From assembly GCF_000764305.2 (NCBI RefSeq), contig NW_025946088.1, positions 1 through 64,000 of the forward strand: 64,000 bases of DNA, written 5' to 3'. The DNA is from Hyalella azteca. Lineage: Eukaryota > Arthropoda > Malacostraca > Amphipoda > Hyalellidae. The notes beneath the pieces were generated by a model. That model was not told the DNA's origin, ran no database searches, and saw only the letters and a program-made list of their open reading frames with translations. Shown here in pieces: positions 10,762 to 22,823 of this stretch (position 1 is its first letter; each line of letters opens with the position of its first letter). A program made the translations under genes and the position numbers.

Positions 10762-13700
10762 ATGAAGAGATCAATACCTGATGATGGCTTTTCAGAGCTT
10801 GAACACAGTGATCCATTCTCAAAGCGGGTGAGCATATGTCCTGGTTTTGATCTAAAGTATAATTGAATCCCATTAGTAAATAGTGTGTATTGCTAATTTT
10901 TATGTACCTACACACTGATTGAAGATCTTTGATCTCTTGCATAAATTGTCAAACTTAAGGCAATGCCTAACATTGCATGCAAGTTCAAACTGTAAATCAT
11001 GCATTTTCATTGATGGTAATTGTCACTAAGAGTTCTGAATTACAATTCTTAAAATTATAGTGCAGTGCACTCACTTTGCATGTGTCTCTTGGGTGTGAGG
11101 CAAACATGTCACACAGTCATATGTTAGTTTTAGTCACAACATGACTAAAACATGTTACATGTTTTAGTTGGTAGGTTAGCAACAACCTTTTTGGGAAACG
11201 GATAATGATGAGAGTAAAATCATTCTTGTATTATTTTGGTACTGACAAATAAAACTGAATTTAGGATACAGTTCAATGAAATGGCTATTGGTTAGAATTT
11301 GAAACAAAGTATTGCAAAAGCATAGGTACTAATTGCAAGGAATAATTATCTACTTAAGGAGCTTGAACAAGATGCATATGGGATCTGACATTAAAAAGCA
11401 AAACATAAATTTTATGCATCCAAACCTTACACCATAAGTGAAGAAATGAGGTAAATGTAAAGTAAGTAGAAGCAATTACTTTTCAAAATTTTAATGTCAT
11501 TATTGTTGGCATAATTTTTTAATGTTGCTTGATTCCTCCAATATAAGTGAAATGAGTAAAGTCAAACGTTCATGTCCAAACAGCCCATATATTTTCAGTG
11601 CCATGCTTCAAGGAAGCAAATCTGTATTCTCAAAATATATGCATGATAGATCACTAATATACTTTGAATCAAAAGTGTTACACACAATCTTCCATTTCAG
11701 AGTCGTAAGAAAAATGTGGATTTCTTGGGTGACCTCGCTGATGAAGGGGAAGTACAGCCCAAAGAAAATAAAAGAAAACTTGCTGCGGATAAAATCAAGA
11801 GAGATAAGAAGAATTTCCCTGGATTATCCACTAATGTTGTCAAATATATTCGAGGCAATGCTAATGAAAATCTTGAGAATCTCATCAACAAATATCTTAA
11901 AAAGGTGAAAACCCTGCTGTTGTATTGAAAAATTTTCACATAGATATTGATACAAATTTCTATAGATGATAATTACATCAAAATATTCCCTTGACATATA
12001 TAATTTTTATAAAGCCAGGGTTTTTGCTTTGAAACTTGTGAATTACTCTGATTCTATGGCTGCCACTTAATTTGCCAATGATATTTTTGCTTCAAAGAAA
12101 TGAATGATTGAAAATCCTTGGCAGGTGTATAAACAATTAATTATTTATTGAATTAAACTATTTATGAAGCCAAATTTTTCTTTGTAAACTAGTTGCAATT
12201 TCTTTGTTTCTCTATGTAATGAATGGATTTATTTCTATTCATGCACATTCATCTCATATTCATATCATGAAACTGGAACCATGTTTGGAATATCACAATG
12301 TAATGAAAAAAGCATTTTAATGTATAAATATTTTGAATTGTATTTTACAGCACAAAATATCAATGATAGATGATATCCGGACTGAAGTGGATGCCAACAT
12401 TAAGGCTCAAAAAGGTAAATGTACCTGCATATAAACCACATTAGAGAGCAAATAATTGTCATGTGGCAACTTGGAAAACAAATCAGTGATATAAAATTAT
12501 TTGTGCCATGTTCTCTGATATTGCTATCCTTGAAATTGTTGTAATATAAATATAAGTATTAAATAATATGTAACAAAATATAAATATGAACTTTGCATCT
12601 AAAGGTTTTATGTCAGCAGTTAATCTCAAGTATCTTTATCATGTTCTTAAATATTGATTTTTAATAGATTTGCATTGTTAAAATTAGCATTTAAATAGTA
12701 ATTGACTTATTTTTAAACGATTCTAGCTTAAAAATTTCCATCTGTGGTGCAATTTGAATAAGCTTTTTGGCCTCATGTTAACTGTTTGCTCTTGGATCAG
12801 GAGCTGTGCGTGTCAAGCTCTCAGAGATGCAGCGTCTGGAACGTCTCAAGAGGATGCAGCAAATCGCTCCGAAGCTGGACGAAGAACAGAAGAATATAGA
12901 AGAATATTTCAAGGACAGTGCACCTATAGATACTTCACTCACTTTTGAATCCATGCATCTTCATGAAAAACTAATGCTGGTCAGCTTTCTTTGTTTAACA
13001 TATTATGTCAGCGTCTCCTAAGATTTTGTTTTTAAGCCTAATAATTTCCAGGCTCAGATTCCACTCTACACACATCTGTGTTTGATTGTATGAACTCTGA
13101 ACAGTTTTGTATTGAATTTCGCCATTAAAGAAATGCCAGCAAAACCAAGAATTTTTGGGATCATTCAAGGAAAATTTTGCTGTTAACCTGATTTAGTTTG
13201 TAATGCATTTCTTTAAGTAAATACTTTGGACATGATGCATTTTTTTTATGCATTAGTTCCACTTTGTAGAAACTATGCATTTATATGTTCTAAAAATTGA
13301 ATAATTTTGTACTAATTCTACTTAATTGAATTTTAAATTTATTTTTAAAGGTTAAACCTTATAAATTCAAACCCTCGTGTCTTATTGTTGAGTTCTTTGT
13401 TCTGTTGCCCAGGCTATCAAGAAGATGGATTACACCTCACCCACCCCCATCCAGTCTGCCACCATCCCCGTGGCCATGGCTGGCAAAGATGTGTGTGGCT
13501 GCGCGGCCACAGGTGGGCACAATTTAGAAAAAAATGATAGAATTTAGAAAAAAATATAACTCAGTACTCACTGCAGTGAGTGACAGAGAGCACATTTTCT
13601 CGTCGACGAAAACTTGAGGTCACGGACGGACGGACATGGCGAGCACAATAGTGCTTTTTTTCCATAAATGAGAAAATGCGCTAAAAATGATAGAATTTAG

Positions 13701-15320
13701 AAAAAAATCATAGTTATTGTCACCCCTTGTTTGATATTTAGGCTGATAAGTTCATGGTTTTGGATTTTTTCGCTACACATCAGTTTTTTCGTCTCAACAA
13801 TGTCAGAGAAAGCTCATTAGCATATGTGGGAGCTTGTGGGCTTCTGTCATAACTTCTCTTTAGATGAGAACTTATTCATTCAATATCAGGGTTGTACAAA
13901 ATCCAATATTTCAAATTGCTCGACTGGCCTAGCTTTTATTGAGAATTAGAACAGTTATATGTGGCTTATAATAATTGAATTTATATTAATTTCCATCCAA
14001 AAGAATTTCGTCATTCTTTTTGTAGAGATTATCATCAAATATTCTCAACATACATAAATACAATTATTGCTCAAAAAGTGTGTTTCATCTAGACATCGAT
14101 GAAATGGAAACTATTGATCGCAACGAGCCTAAATAATGGTTGTAATTTAAAGCTTCTGCAGCAAAGTAACTATGCAATTCTGAAGAAGGAAAATCTAGCG
14201 TAAACATTGTAATGCCGAAATAAACTCAAACATTTGCTCAATTTACATTTAGTTGTCTGTGAAACCTTCCTTTTGATTTCATGTGTCAACAACTTCAGGT
14301 TTTAATGTCAAAAACAACTGCCTGGTTAGTTATTTGGGCAGCTCTCCGGGGCAGATACCTAGTACAACCCTGTTCAATATCAGAAACATTAATGTTTCTA
14401 GATATCTATTAATCTATTATGCCATTATATTATGAGTCTCATTCGTCTAAATTCGGTTACTACTTCTCTGATATTAACCACCCGTCCTCAGGCACTGGCA
14501 AGACCGCCGCCTACCTACTGCCGGTGCTAGAGCGGCTACTGCAGCTCGAGGAGAACCCAGTGAAGGCGACTCGTGTTCTGGTCCTGGTGCCTACCAGAGA
14601 GTTAGGTGTGCAGGTATGTGCTTTAGCTTCGCCATGTGCTTGTGTTCTGTATGTGCATCAGTTCATGATAGCTATTTCTTATGCACTCTTGCTGCCTAAA
14701 TTACGACGTGTGAAACGCATAAAAAATGGTGAGGCTCTTATCCACCCAGTAGCATAAGGGATATATTACTCCTGCTGTTCACTTGTGAAAGACAGCTACG
14801 AGTATGAACCTCGCTCAGGCTGTCCACTTATTGCATTGTCTTCTCTTATTCCATTTTTATCATTTGTTATTTAAGGCTCTAATGTATTTATCGAAAACTA
14901 CATATTTAATTTAACATATTTAAACATATTTAGCTCATGCATTCAAGTAATTTTCATTGAATGGCGAAATAGCATACAAATGCAAAATTATTTGAGTAGG
15001 AAAATTAGTTGCGACGCAACCTGATTAAATGGCTTTTTACTTCATTTTTTGTGCAATGGATAATTGTTATTTATGGTTTATTGTTCGTGATATTGAGAAA
15101 TTGAGGCTCTGCTACACGCCCGTTATTTGCACAGGTGTTTGAGGTGTGCCGCAACCTGACGAAGTACACAACCATCACGAGCGTGCTGGTGGCTGCTGGC
15201 ATGCGCAGTAATGTACAATGGAAGGAAGTACTTGAGAGGCCCGACATCATCATCGCCACGCCCGGCCAACTACTTAAGGGCTTCGCTCATCTCAAGGACT
15301 TCACTCTGGAGCATGTCGAG
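10762..15320 (+). CDS. DDX27: DEAD-box RNA helicase, DDX27/Drs1-like, seven exons, 3' part missing
   Basis: Exons: 10762-10827, 11701-11904, 12351-12414, 12801-12979, 13413-13512, 14492-14613, 15135-15320. All junctions are GT-AG with matching phases (0,0,1,0,1,0), giving about 307 residues. The ATG follows an in-frame TAA at 10735. Residues 1-150 are basic and lysine-rich and I do not recognise them. Then come EEYFKDSAP, the Q motif (PTPIQ, 181-185), motif I AATGTGKT (202-209), motif Ia PTREL (238-242) and motif Ib TPGQ (287-290, where the family normally has TPGR). The FxxM...LL.AI...PTPIQ...CGCAATGTGKTAA context fits DDX27/Drs1, a nucleolar helicase of large-subunit rRNA processing. DEAD, SAT and the whole second RecA domain are absent: 18 bp after the last donor an adapter breaks the assembly. 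The subfamily is inferred from memory. Confidence 0.75.
13551..13686 (-). mobile_element. AGCGCATTTTCTC MITE, copy 1 (intron of helicase gene)
   Basis: Reverse-orientation copy of a short family present five times in this window: one end AGCGCATTTTCTCATTTATG, the other ending in ACTGAGTTATATTTT, with an internal TCCG/TCTG simple repeat and a CGTCGACGAGAAAATGCGCT block. The near-end motif AGCGCATTTTCTC and the internal GAGAAAATGCGCT are inverted copies. Here the element lies 38 bp after an exon donor and is flanked on both sides by the same ATGATAGAATTTAGAAAAA segment (13534 and 13687), which looks like a long direct repeat made or used at insertion. Confidence 0.7.
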
Positions 15321-15338
15321 GTGCGGTAGTGGCTGCAC

Positions 15339-15376
15339 CTGTCTCTTATACACATCTAGATGTGTATAAGAGACAG
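15339..15376. other. Nextera mate-pair junction adapter (copy 2), breaks the helicase gene
   Basis: A perfect 38-bp double mosaic end, 18 bp after the donor of helicase exon 7. No later helicase exon is found in the window, so 15377 onward is probably not the true downstream sequence. Confidence 0.95.
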
Positions 15377-15445
15377 GTAGATACAGTAGCAGCGGCCGTT
15401 GGTAGACAGTAGATACAGTAGCAGCGGCCGTTGTTAGCCACGACT
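15377..15445. repeat. Two-copy 36-bp tandem repeat beside the adapter
   Basis: AGATACAGTAGCAGCGGCCG occurs twice, 36 bp apart, immediately after the adapter. It is GC-richer than its surroundings. No coding meaning seen. Confidence 0.6.
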
Positions 15446-16065
15446 CGGCACACAACACCAGACCGAGCACGAGGTAGGCCTGTTTGGTACGGCAGATCTC
15501 TTAGGCCGTATGCGGTTACGGGAAATTTGAACTCTGGGCCATAAAAATGTCGCCTAAAATGCATCCTTAAAAAAAATTTTAAGGATGGTTTTAGTGGCTG
15601 TCATTTAATTTCCTAAATTACGCTCCCGTAAGTCCTCCGCTTAGACCTCTTTTCAGCACGCTGCCTAGTGCCTAATGTAGTGATAGCAGCCCAGGAACTG
15701 CTCAAGAATCAATTATTTATTCCTGAAAAATTTGTTTGTTTTGCGCGTAAATAATCACGCTCTTCAAATAATCCCCCCATTTTACATTAATTCTAAACCT
15801 ACGTCTATTTTTTACGTTATTAAATCGATTAATCTTCGTTCAGTTGTGATAAGATATCATCGACAGCACGGCTCAGAATTAGATAAATCGCGTTCATATA
15901 ATTCTAACACAATATCCGTTCTTACTTCTCGATGTACATTTTACTTTACTTGTGAAGAAGGCTTCTTAAAAACGTGTTCTACACTCTGGCCTCCCAAATA
16001 TTGAAGCTTCTGTCTTTAGCATACGCAACCGTAATTAAACTCAGCGCTGGCAAAAGTCTACACAT
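15446..16065. other. Spacer; nothing recognised
   Basis: No conserved peptide or structured element seen. A small hairpin (TCCTTAAAAAAAATTTTAAGGA) occurs near 15566-15588. Confidence 0.4.
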
Positions 16066-16393
16066 ATCGGTGACTGTGGAACAAATCGGTGACTGTGGAA
16101 CAAATCGGTGACTGTGGAACAAATCGGTGACTGTGGAGCAAATCGGTGACTGTGGAAGTGACTGTGGAACAAATCTTGACGAGGGTCTGGTGAAGGGACG
16201 CCCCTATGGAGCAAATCTGTGACTGTGGAACAAATCTTGACGAGGGTCTGGTGAAGGGACGCCCCTATGGAGCAAATCTGTGACTGTGGAGCAAACCTTC
16301 ACGAGGCTCTCGTGAAGGGACGCCCCTAAGAAGCAAAAGTGTGACTGTGGAGCAAATCTTGACGAGGCTCTGGTGAAGGGACGCCCCTATAGT
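16066..16393. repeat. Compound minisatellite (19-bp and about 60-bp units)
   Basis: Five copies of a 19-bp unit (AAATCGGTGACTGTGGAAC) pass into four copies of a roughly 60-bp unit containing GACGAGGGTCTGGTGAAGGG and ACGCCCCTATGGAGCAAATC. The short unit is embedded in the longer one, so the long unit probably grew from it. It ends 45 bp before an acceptor-like tract at 16415-16436. Confidence 0.8.
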
Positions 16394-16560
16394 AACGGAC
16401 GAGCAACCTGCTCCTTCCTCGTGCCATCTTCTGCAGGCCGCAGCAGCTTTCCTGCGGCGCTGTGCGTTAGGTCAAGGCCGGCGGAGGGAGGCTTGTGGAC
16501 TCAGAGATCCATACTGCTCGATCTTTACAAGCACGGGCTTATCTATTCTCATTGTTAGAT

Positions 16561-18788
16561 GTAATACTTGGGAACCCAACATGTTTTCACCATTACCATG
16601 GGTGTCAAAGTCTCTTTAGATACACAATTTTAGTCAATCTGCATAAATTAATTAATATAAAATTAAAATTGAATAATGTTTTACCGGTAGTGCATACTGT
16701 GCGTTATTTTCAATTGCGTATCAACTTTATTTATTTTGAGCTGGAGGAGGCCGTGCAGCTAAATGCAGCTACATGAAACTGAACGCGACGGCTCATTAAT
16801 CTCACTTTATGTGAGATGAATGACTAAAATTTAACTTTTCAATGCAATAATCATCTAGCGAACAATTATCTATGCGTCATAATAGTAGGTTTTGTTCTTC
16901 ATTGCTAGTGAATGATACACTAATGCAGGTGATGGTTCGTGTTACACGTTTGATACCATCGACAGTTACGGGCGCGCGAGCCTCTCCTGCCAGAAGACTC
17001 CAATCGCCTAAGATATTCGATGGAAAACTTTTTAATGCGAAATGTGGCCGTTATTAACGAATTATAGAAGCTTTTGAGAGTCGCCCAACAGGCCTGCTGG
17101 TCACTTTCGGGACGTTTTTGCGTCTAAATACAAGATTTAAGATTGTTATGTAGGAAATTATCATAGCGTGATTAGGACGTTGGGTCTGTTAAACTTTCCG
17201 TCTGCATTTAATTTCGCACGCGTAAAAGAAAAAAACGTTCGACGCAATGTCCCTCACCGACCAATACGACCCTTATGGGTCGTATGGGACCAATACGACC
17301 CTTATGGGGTCGTATTGGTCCTTACGACCCATCTAACGCAGGTAAATTTCTTAGCCTATATAATGAGCTAAGAATTTGTTAAATCATAAGGAAATGGGAA
17401 GCGATACTCAAACAATGTTGATAATTAACGGCTACAACCTGTCCAAGTTCTGCTCGAATATTGATTTCAGTCCAAATTTATCTCAGCCTGAAACTCATCG
17501 TTTTATTTACTATAGAAATTTTTCCAGAACTTGGTTTTGAAATTTGTGCAATTTTTTGCCCCCAAAGTAGCATGCTAGACTAAATTTTTTGTCTGTGCGT
17601 GACTGAGTGTTTTTGAAGGACGGCGGTTTAGTCCTTGCAGTTTCATGCGCTATCATATTATACCTTCATATTTTGACCATCGTATGTGCAGATGTAATTT
17701 AGCGCGCATGTAATTTTGCACCATTAGACCATGCAATCAGAGTTAAGATCGTTGCCTTGCTACTTCGTCATCTGATCCCTCATGTCTGGCAGGACAGATG
17801 CTCGCTCAAATTTATGTTATCCTTGAATATATTTGTTGCTTTGAGAAATATCAATTTAAATAACTGTATTGTTTAAGCTTGTTTTTTTTATTTAAATGTG
17901 GAATACATATAGAGAGATTTAGGGTACCGATAACCACGAAAAACTTGAAAGGTAAAGTTCTTGCATATATAAACCAAGACTCGCGCGGTCGATCAATATT
18001 TTTAAACTACATATGCAGCGGGCAGACGCGTTTACACAGATGCTGCTCGACCTTCAATACATCTGTTCCTGTACTGCATGCTGCCTCTGCCTCCATCGTT
18101 AATATCATCGACTCAAAGATTATGTACAATATCATCAATTGTGTTGTCACTAGTAAATTTTTTCACATTAGTAGATAAAGTCTCGTGTAAGAGATTTGTT
18201 GTTTGAGCAACGTTGACAGATATTTTAAAAGTATATTACGGGACTAGTCACGCGGCAAATTTTCCTTTGTAATATTGCTGCAAGGAATCCACCATGACTC
18301 GGGTTCTGATATTTTACTAAATTTTTTCCCAATTTTCTACTTTATATTTTATTATATAAACCATTTATTCATTAGAAGCATTTAGCGTTTCATCAATGAA
18401 TTTAGAATGTGGTTCTAATCTTCTTTGGTAGCTCGACGCTGTTTAACGATCTGTCAATAACAAAGTTGCGCTTCTATGATTGCGATGTCTCAGCTAGTGA
18501 ACAAGCGGCTCCGAGTAAAGGAAATAAGATCGATAGAATATTTTTAGAATCCTCCTTTTGAACAGGAGGTCTTTTTCCCGTTAGTCACGCAACGAGGGAA
18601 CGGTGAAGCGAAGGAAACTTGTTTTCCTGGTAGCAATGCACTTTTATACACATTATTGAATTTATTGTACCCCTGTTGAAAATCATAGCCACCGCAGCAC
18701 CGCTTGGCCGACGGTCACCCATCGGCGGTTCCTAAATTTCCTGAGATATAATTATTTGTAAGGAAGGCATGTAATTAAGGAGGACTTG
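16561..18788. other. Spacer with a strong hairpin; no gene recognised
   Basis: Mostly AT-rich and unremarkable. The only notable structure is the hairpin at 17288-17320 (GACCAATACGACCC, loop TTAT, GGGGTCGTATTGGTC), preceded by a partial copy at 17259-17285. Confidence 0.45.
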
Positions 18789-19672
18789 CATGATGTCAGG
18801 GTTGGCAATGATTAAATCAAAATGATTAAATCATGTGATTAAATCACATGATTTTTTTATAAAAAAATCATGATTTTTTTGATTTTTTCGATTTATTTGA
18901 TTTTTTTGATTTTTTCATATATTTAAAAATATTGAGTGGCAGTCTTTAATTTATATTGAGGTATTGTTATTCATGGTTTAGTATAAATGTACTATGAATG
19001 ACAAATTGGTATATAAACTTGTTGCCTTTAGTGTGTATTAGGTTCCAATAAATGGAATGGTTTTGGTACAGAGGCATCAAGAGTACAATACGTTGTACGT
19101 AGCTAGCAGCTTAGCTAATTCTTATAAGGCTATAAGTAGTCTTTAAAGCTATTTGACTATTTGTTATATATTGATTACAATATACAATTTAAATGTGTTA
19201 GCTAGCTTATAGATCTATTGATAGTGCTGTGCACTGTGCTATCAGCTACCTATCTGTTATGTGACTCTTCAATGTTTAGAAGATCTGCATTCCTGAAGTG
19301 TTTTTGTATATTGAAGCCAGTTAAATGGTCAATATTTAGCTCCATTACCTTGCTCCATATAAACTTTACAAAGCTAATGAATAGACTTATCAATAATTGT
19401 TTACCCAAAAATCCCTAAGTGGTAAACAAAACCTTGGCCTGTTGGCCATTATTGAAGGCAATAAGTGCCCTTTCTAGCCATCCATTATGATCCACATACT
19501 GTTATTGTCAGTAGGCTAATTTCAACATAAAAAACAACACTTCAAAAAGACAAAAAAGGTGAAAAAATCAAAAAAATCAAATAAATCAAAAAAAATAATG
19601 AAAAAATCAAAAAAATCATTGATTTTTGATTTTTTAAAAAAAATCAAAAAAATCGCCAACCCTGCATGATGT
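18789..19672. mobile_element. Non-autonomous hAT element with perfect 8-bp target duplication
   Basis: The element runs from 18797 (CAGGGTTGGC) to 19664 (reads GCCAACCCTG), 868 bp. It is flanked by identical CATGATGT at 18789-18796 and 19665-19672. Eight-bp duplications and CAGGG ends are diagnostic of hAT transposons. The arms are long stretches of GATTTTTT/AAAAAATC low complexity that would fold back. There is no transposase frame. An element in trans, possibly of the kind at 496-3454, would be needed for movement, but that link is speculation. Confidence 0.85.
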
Positions 19673-20192
19673 TGATGTCCTATTTAAATATTTTCTCTAC
19701 CTCCCCTGATTAAGATGATTTCGCTTCTAAATGATGTTTTTGTTTATGATCCTACAAATTACGGTCATATTGAAGTTACTTAGTAAATACTGTCAAGGCG
19801 CAGGCATAGCTAACGTGCAGTTTTCGGGTGAGCTTGAATGCTTTTCTTCATATACTGTAACGCAAAACAAACTTGCTGCTTTCTATACAGTTCATCACGA
19901 GTCTTCGGTTCTGTCTTTACACATTGTTGCTGTTTTTAGCCTATGGATTTTACTCTTAATGCTAATATCGTTATTTTAATTTTTTTTTGTTGGGGGGCGG
20001 GAGGGCTTGTAATATAATTCAACAAATACTATACTACGTTCAGTGCAACAGGTGATCATCAAAAGGTAAGCCCGTTTACTCCAAAAGTGTAATAGTGTGA
20101 TCGCGTTGCTTTGCTTCACGCTTCTTCATACATCAATGTACGTGTGGTTAAGAAACTGCATTCACGCGTTGATCATTTTCTTGCATACCTGT
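19673..20192. other. Spacer; nothing recognised
   Basis: No exon-like frame or repeat of note before the GGTGAGT-rich minisatellites begin at about 20193. Confidence 0.4.
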
Positions 20193-20450
20193 GGTGAGTG
20201 TGAGCACGGTGAGTGGGACTGGTGAGTGGGGTGAACACGCGGAGTGGGACTGGTGAGTGGGGTGAGCGCGCGGAGTGGGATTAGAGAGTGTGGCAAGCTA
20301 CTGGAGTGAGTGTGTATGAGTGACAGCCGTAATAAGTGAGAGTGGCGATAGTGTTGATCGTGCAGAGTGAGTGTGTATGAGTGGCGGGTGTAATAAGTGA
20401 GAGTGGAAGGAGTGTTGATCGTGCAGACTGAGTGTGTATGGATGGCGGTA
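20193..20450. repeat. GGTGAGT-rich minisatellites, two adjoining arrays
   Basis: 20193-20279 repeats a GTGAGTGGGGTGAGC/ACGCGGAGTGGGACTG motif. 20303-20450 repeats a roughly 60-bp unit with GTGTGTATGAGTG, GTAATAAGTGAGAGTGG and GTGTTGATCGTGCAGA about two and a half times. Many units contain GGTGAGT, an exact donor splice consensus. Confidence 0.75.
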
Positions 20451-20783
20451 TTACTGGCCCCCAACTACTATAGACCGTGCAGGACAAGAATGCTTGCGAT
20501 GTCTACAGGGCAAGCACATTGATAATGCTGAGCAACGCGCGTTAAAAATCTCGGCATCCATTGATCATTTCCACTATCAATAAATTAACGTTTATCTCTT
20601 TGTGTCAGTATTTATTGTCACGGTTCCCCAGTATGTTGATATCTCATCATTGATTCATGCCACCCCTCTGCCCTGTACTATAGCCTGACTTGATCATCGA
20701 ACGTTCGCTCATCTTCCTGAAAAGATTTTGTCGCTAATTCTGGCCACACCAAACAATAGGCGCGCTGATATAGATATAAAAAG

Positions 20784-20886
20784 AGGGGGGCGGTGAGAGT
20801 GGCGAGTGGGGGCGGTGAGAGTGGCGTGTGGGGGCGGTGAGAGTGGTGGTGTGAGTGGCGAGTGGGGGCGGTGAGAGTGGCGTGTG
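20784..20886. repeat. GGGGGCGGTGAGAGTGGCG minisatellite ending at an N
   Basis: About five variants of an 18-22 bp G-rich unit, stopping at the single N at 20887, which marks an assembly join. Confidence 0.75.
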
Positions 20887-20887
20887 N

Positions 20888-21010
20888 ATCATCAAGGCAC
20901 TCATGTCCATACATCATCAAGGCACTCATGTCCATACATCATCAAGGCACTCATGTCCATACATCATCAAGGCACTCATGGCCATACATCATCAAGGCAC
21001 TCATGTCCAT
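20888..21010. repeat. 25-bp minisatellite (ATCATCAAGGCACTCATG), copy array 1
   Basis: Five 25-bp units bounded by an N on the left and an adapter on the right. The same unit forms the larger array at 30241-30555. Being bracketed by two assembly artefacts, this block may simply be a misplaced part of that array. Confidence 0.85.
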
Positions 21011-21048
21011 CTGTCTCTTATACACATCTAGATGTGTATAAGAGACAG
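21011..21048. other. Nextera mate-pair junction adapter (copy 3)
   Basis: A perfect 38-bp double mosaic end separating two unrelated minisatellites. Confidence 0.95.
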
Positions 21049-21165
21049 TGGTACAACTGGGTGGTGGTGGTACAACTGGGTACTGGTGGTACAACTGGGT
21101 GCTGGTGGTACAACTGGGTGCTGGTGGTACAACTGGGTGAAGGTGGTACAACTGGGTGATGGAGG
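21049..21165. repeat. 19-bp minisatellite (TACAACTGGGTGCTGGTGG)
   Basis: Six units with small variations, starting immediately after the adapter. Confidence 0.8.
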
Positions 21166-21358
21166 TCCGTGCTATTAAAAACTCACGGGTTAGTAGCTCC
21201 GTCGCTTTTTAAGCTAAACCCTTAAATTTCAGACGAGAAATAGGCCGCTACATGTACTTGGCAAGTTTTGATAGAAGGTCCCCTGAGCCCACCCGCAATC
21301 CTGCATCGTGGTTGCATAATCATTCGTCCACTCATCACATAATCATTCGTCCATACAT

Positions 21359-21396
21359 CTGTCTCTTATACACATCTAGATGTGTATAAGAGACAG
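21359..21396. other. Nextera mate-pair junction adapter (copy 4)
   Basis: A perfect 38-bp double mosaic end. Two copies of CATAATCATTCGTCCA lie just to its left and a 73-bp two-copy repeat just to its right. Confidence 0.95.
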
Positions 21397-21401
21397 GCTG
21401 G

Positions 21402-21546
21402 GCACCACACCGTTGCCAGAGGCCACGAGCCGTGCTTTTAAAACGTGCTTGAATAGACGTACGGATAATTTCTCGCACCACACCGTTGCCAGGGACCACG
21501 AGCCGTGCTTTAAAACGTGCTTGAATAGACGTACGGATAATTTCTC
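21402..21546. repeat. 73-bp tandem duplication
   Basis: Two copies starting GCACCACACCGTTGCCAG at 21402 and 21475, differing by a few bases and one length change in a T-run. Confidence 0.8.
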
Positions 21547-22820
21547 ATCTTTGATTGGCGAGTTCTGCAGTTTTGAAAGACGTCTGTTATGGGCTGGCGG
21601 AGGTGGGAACTTGTAAGAGTTTTTTCACGCACGGCCTCGTTGCGCGGGGTACTCAGGACGCCTCCTGATGATGACTTGCTGGTTTGAAGGCCCTTCTTGT
21701 TCGTCGCGGCTGGAAAATGGACTGGGTATTTACGTGTTGTTTGAAACTATCCTAGCTGGCTCCTGATTTGGCACTTTATTGTCATCGTTTTTGTTGGAGT
21801 TCCTCGTTATATTCAGTCGACTAGATTCTACGATGGTTCAACCTTGAGACATTTCTCGGACTGCATTTCGTATGGATTCGAGTTATATGTGAAATTCGTA
21901 TCTCGCCCTCTCAGTGTAAAACTATTTCGAGTGGTTTAAAGATGGGAAAATAAAAGTTTACTTTTCAACATTAGTGGAACTAGTTACACTCATTCTCAAC
22001 ACCCGTCGTAATCTTTGGTATCGTTATCCCTTGTCTAGCCGATGCCTCTAAATTTGGCCTGTGTAAATCTTCCTGCCATTGGTTATGAGCTCAGCCTTGT
22101 TTCTGTTATTACTTCAGTGTCACAGATCTGCTGGCATATCCCTGATATCTCCTCTTCGTCCTCATTGTGACACGAGTGCTGATCTGCCTCTTTGATACTA
22201 TATTTTATTGCATGTCAGATTGCTTTTGAATTACATGAATAAATTTAGCTTCATAAAGCTCTGCGTATGTGTGATCCGCCCATAGGTTCGTACGTCTTCC
22301 CTCTATGAATATTACCATTATGGATGCATGAAGAAATCGCTAGATCAAGTGCAATAAGTTAGAGCCGAGAGCGGCAATTTATTGCACTTGTTTGATAAAC
22401 CAGTACAGCATTTCCTATATACTACACACTGGTCACATTTACTTGATTAACGATCAGAGATTGAAGTTTTTCGTGTCTATTTGGACATTGTAAGTGGCAG
22501 TGACGATTTTTCGTAGCCCTAGCGTCCTTTAAAGTCTATTGAAAATTACGAGATTGAAAAATTGAAATACATTACTCTCCAGCTGCGAAAAGTAATTTTC
22601 TAACGTTCATAATTACTATGGCAAATAATTATCTATCTAAATTCAACTTTGAGGTGTCGACGATGTGCTTTGTTTCGTGATTTAGTGTCGTCGTCTAATG
22701 GATAATTCAACCATCGTTTGGAAATCCAAATGGCTCTTCAATTTTTCCGGCTATGTTCTGACGTATGTTTTTGTCTGTCATTAAAAGAGTGCAAAAAGTG
22801 CTTATGGCTTCATGGGGCTG
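21547..22820. other. Spacer; nothing recognised
   Basis: No conserved peptide, repeat or RNA gene seen. Only short open frames. Confidence 0.4.
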
Positions 22821-22823
22821 GTG

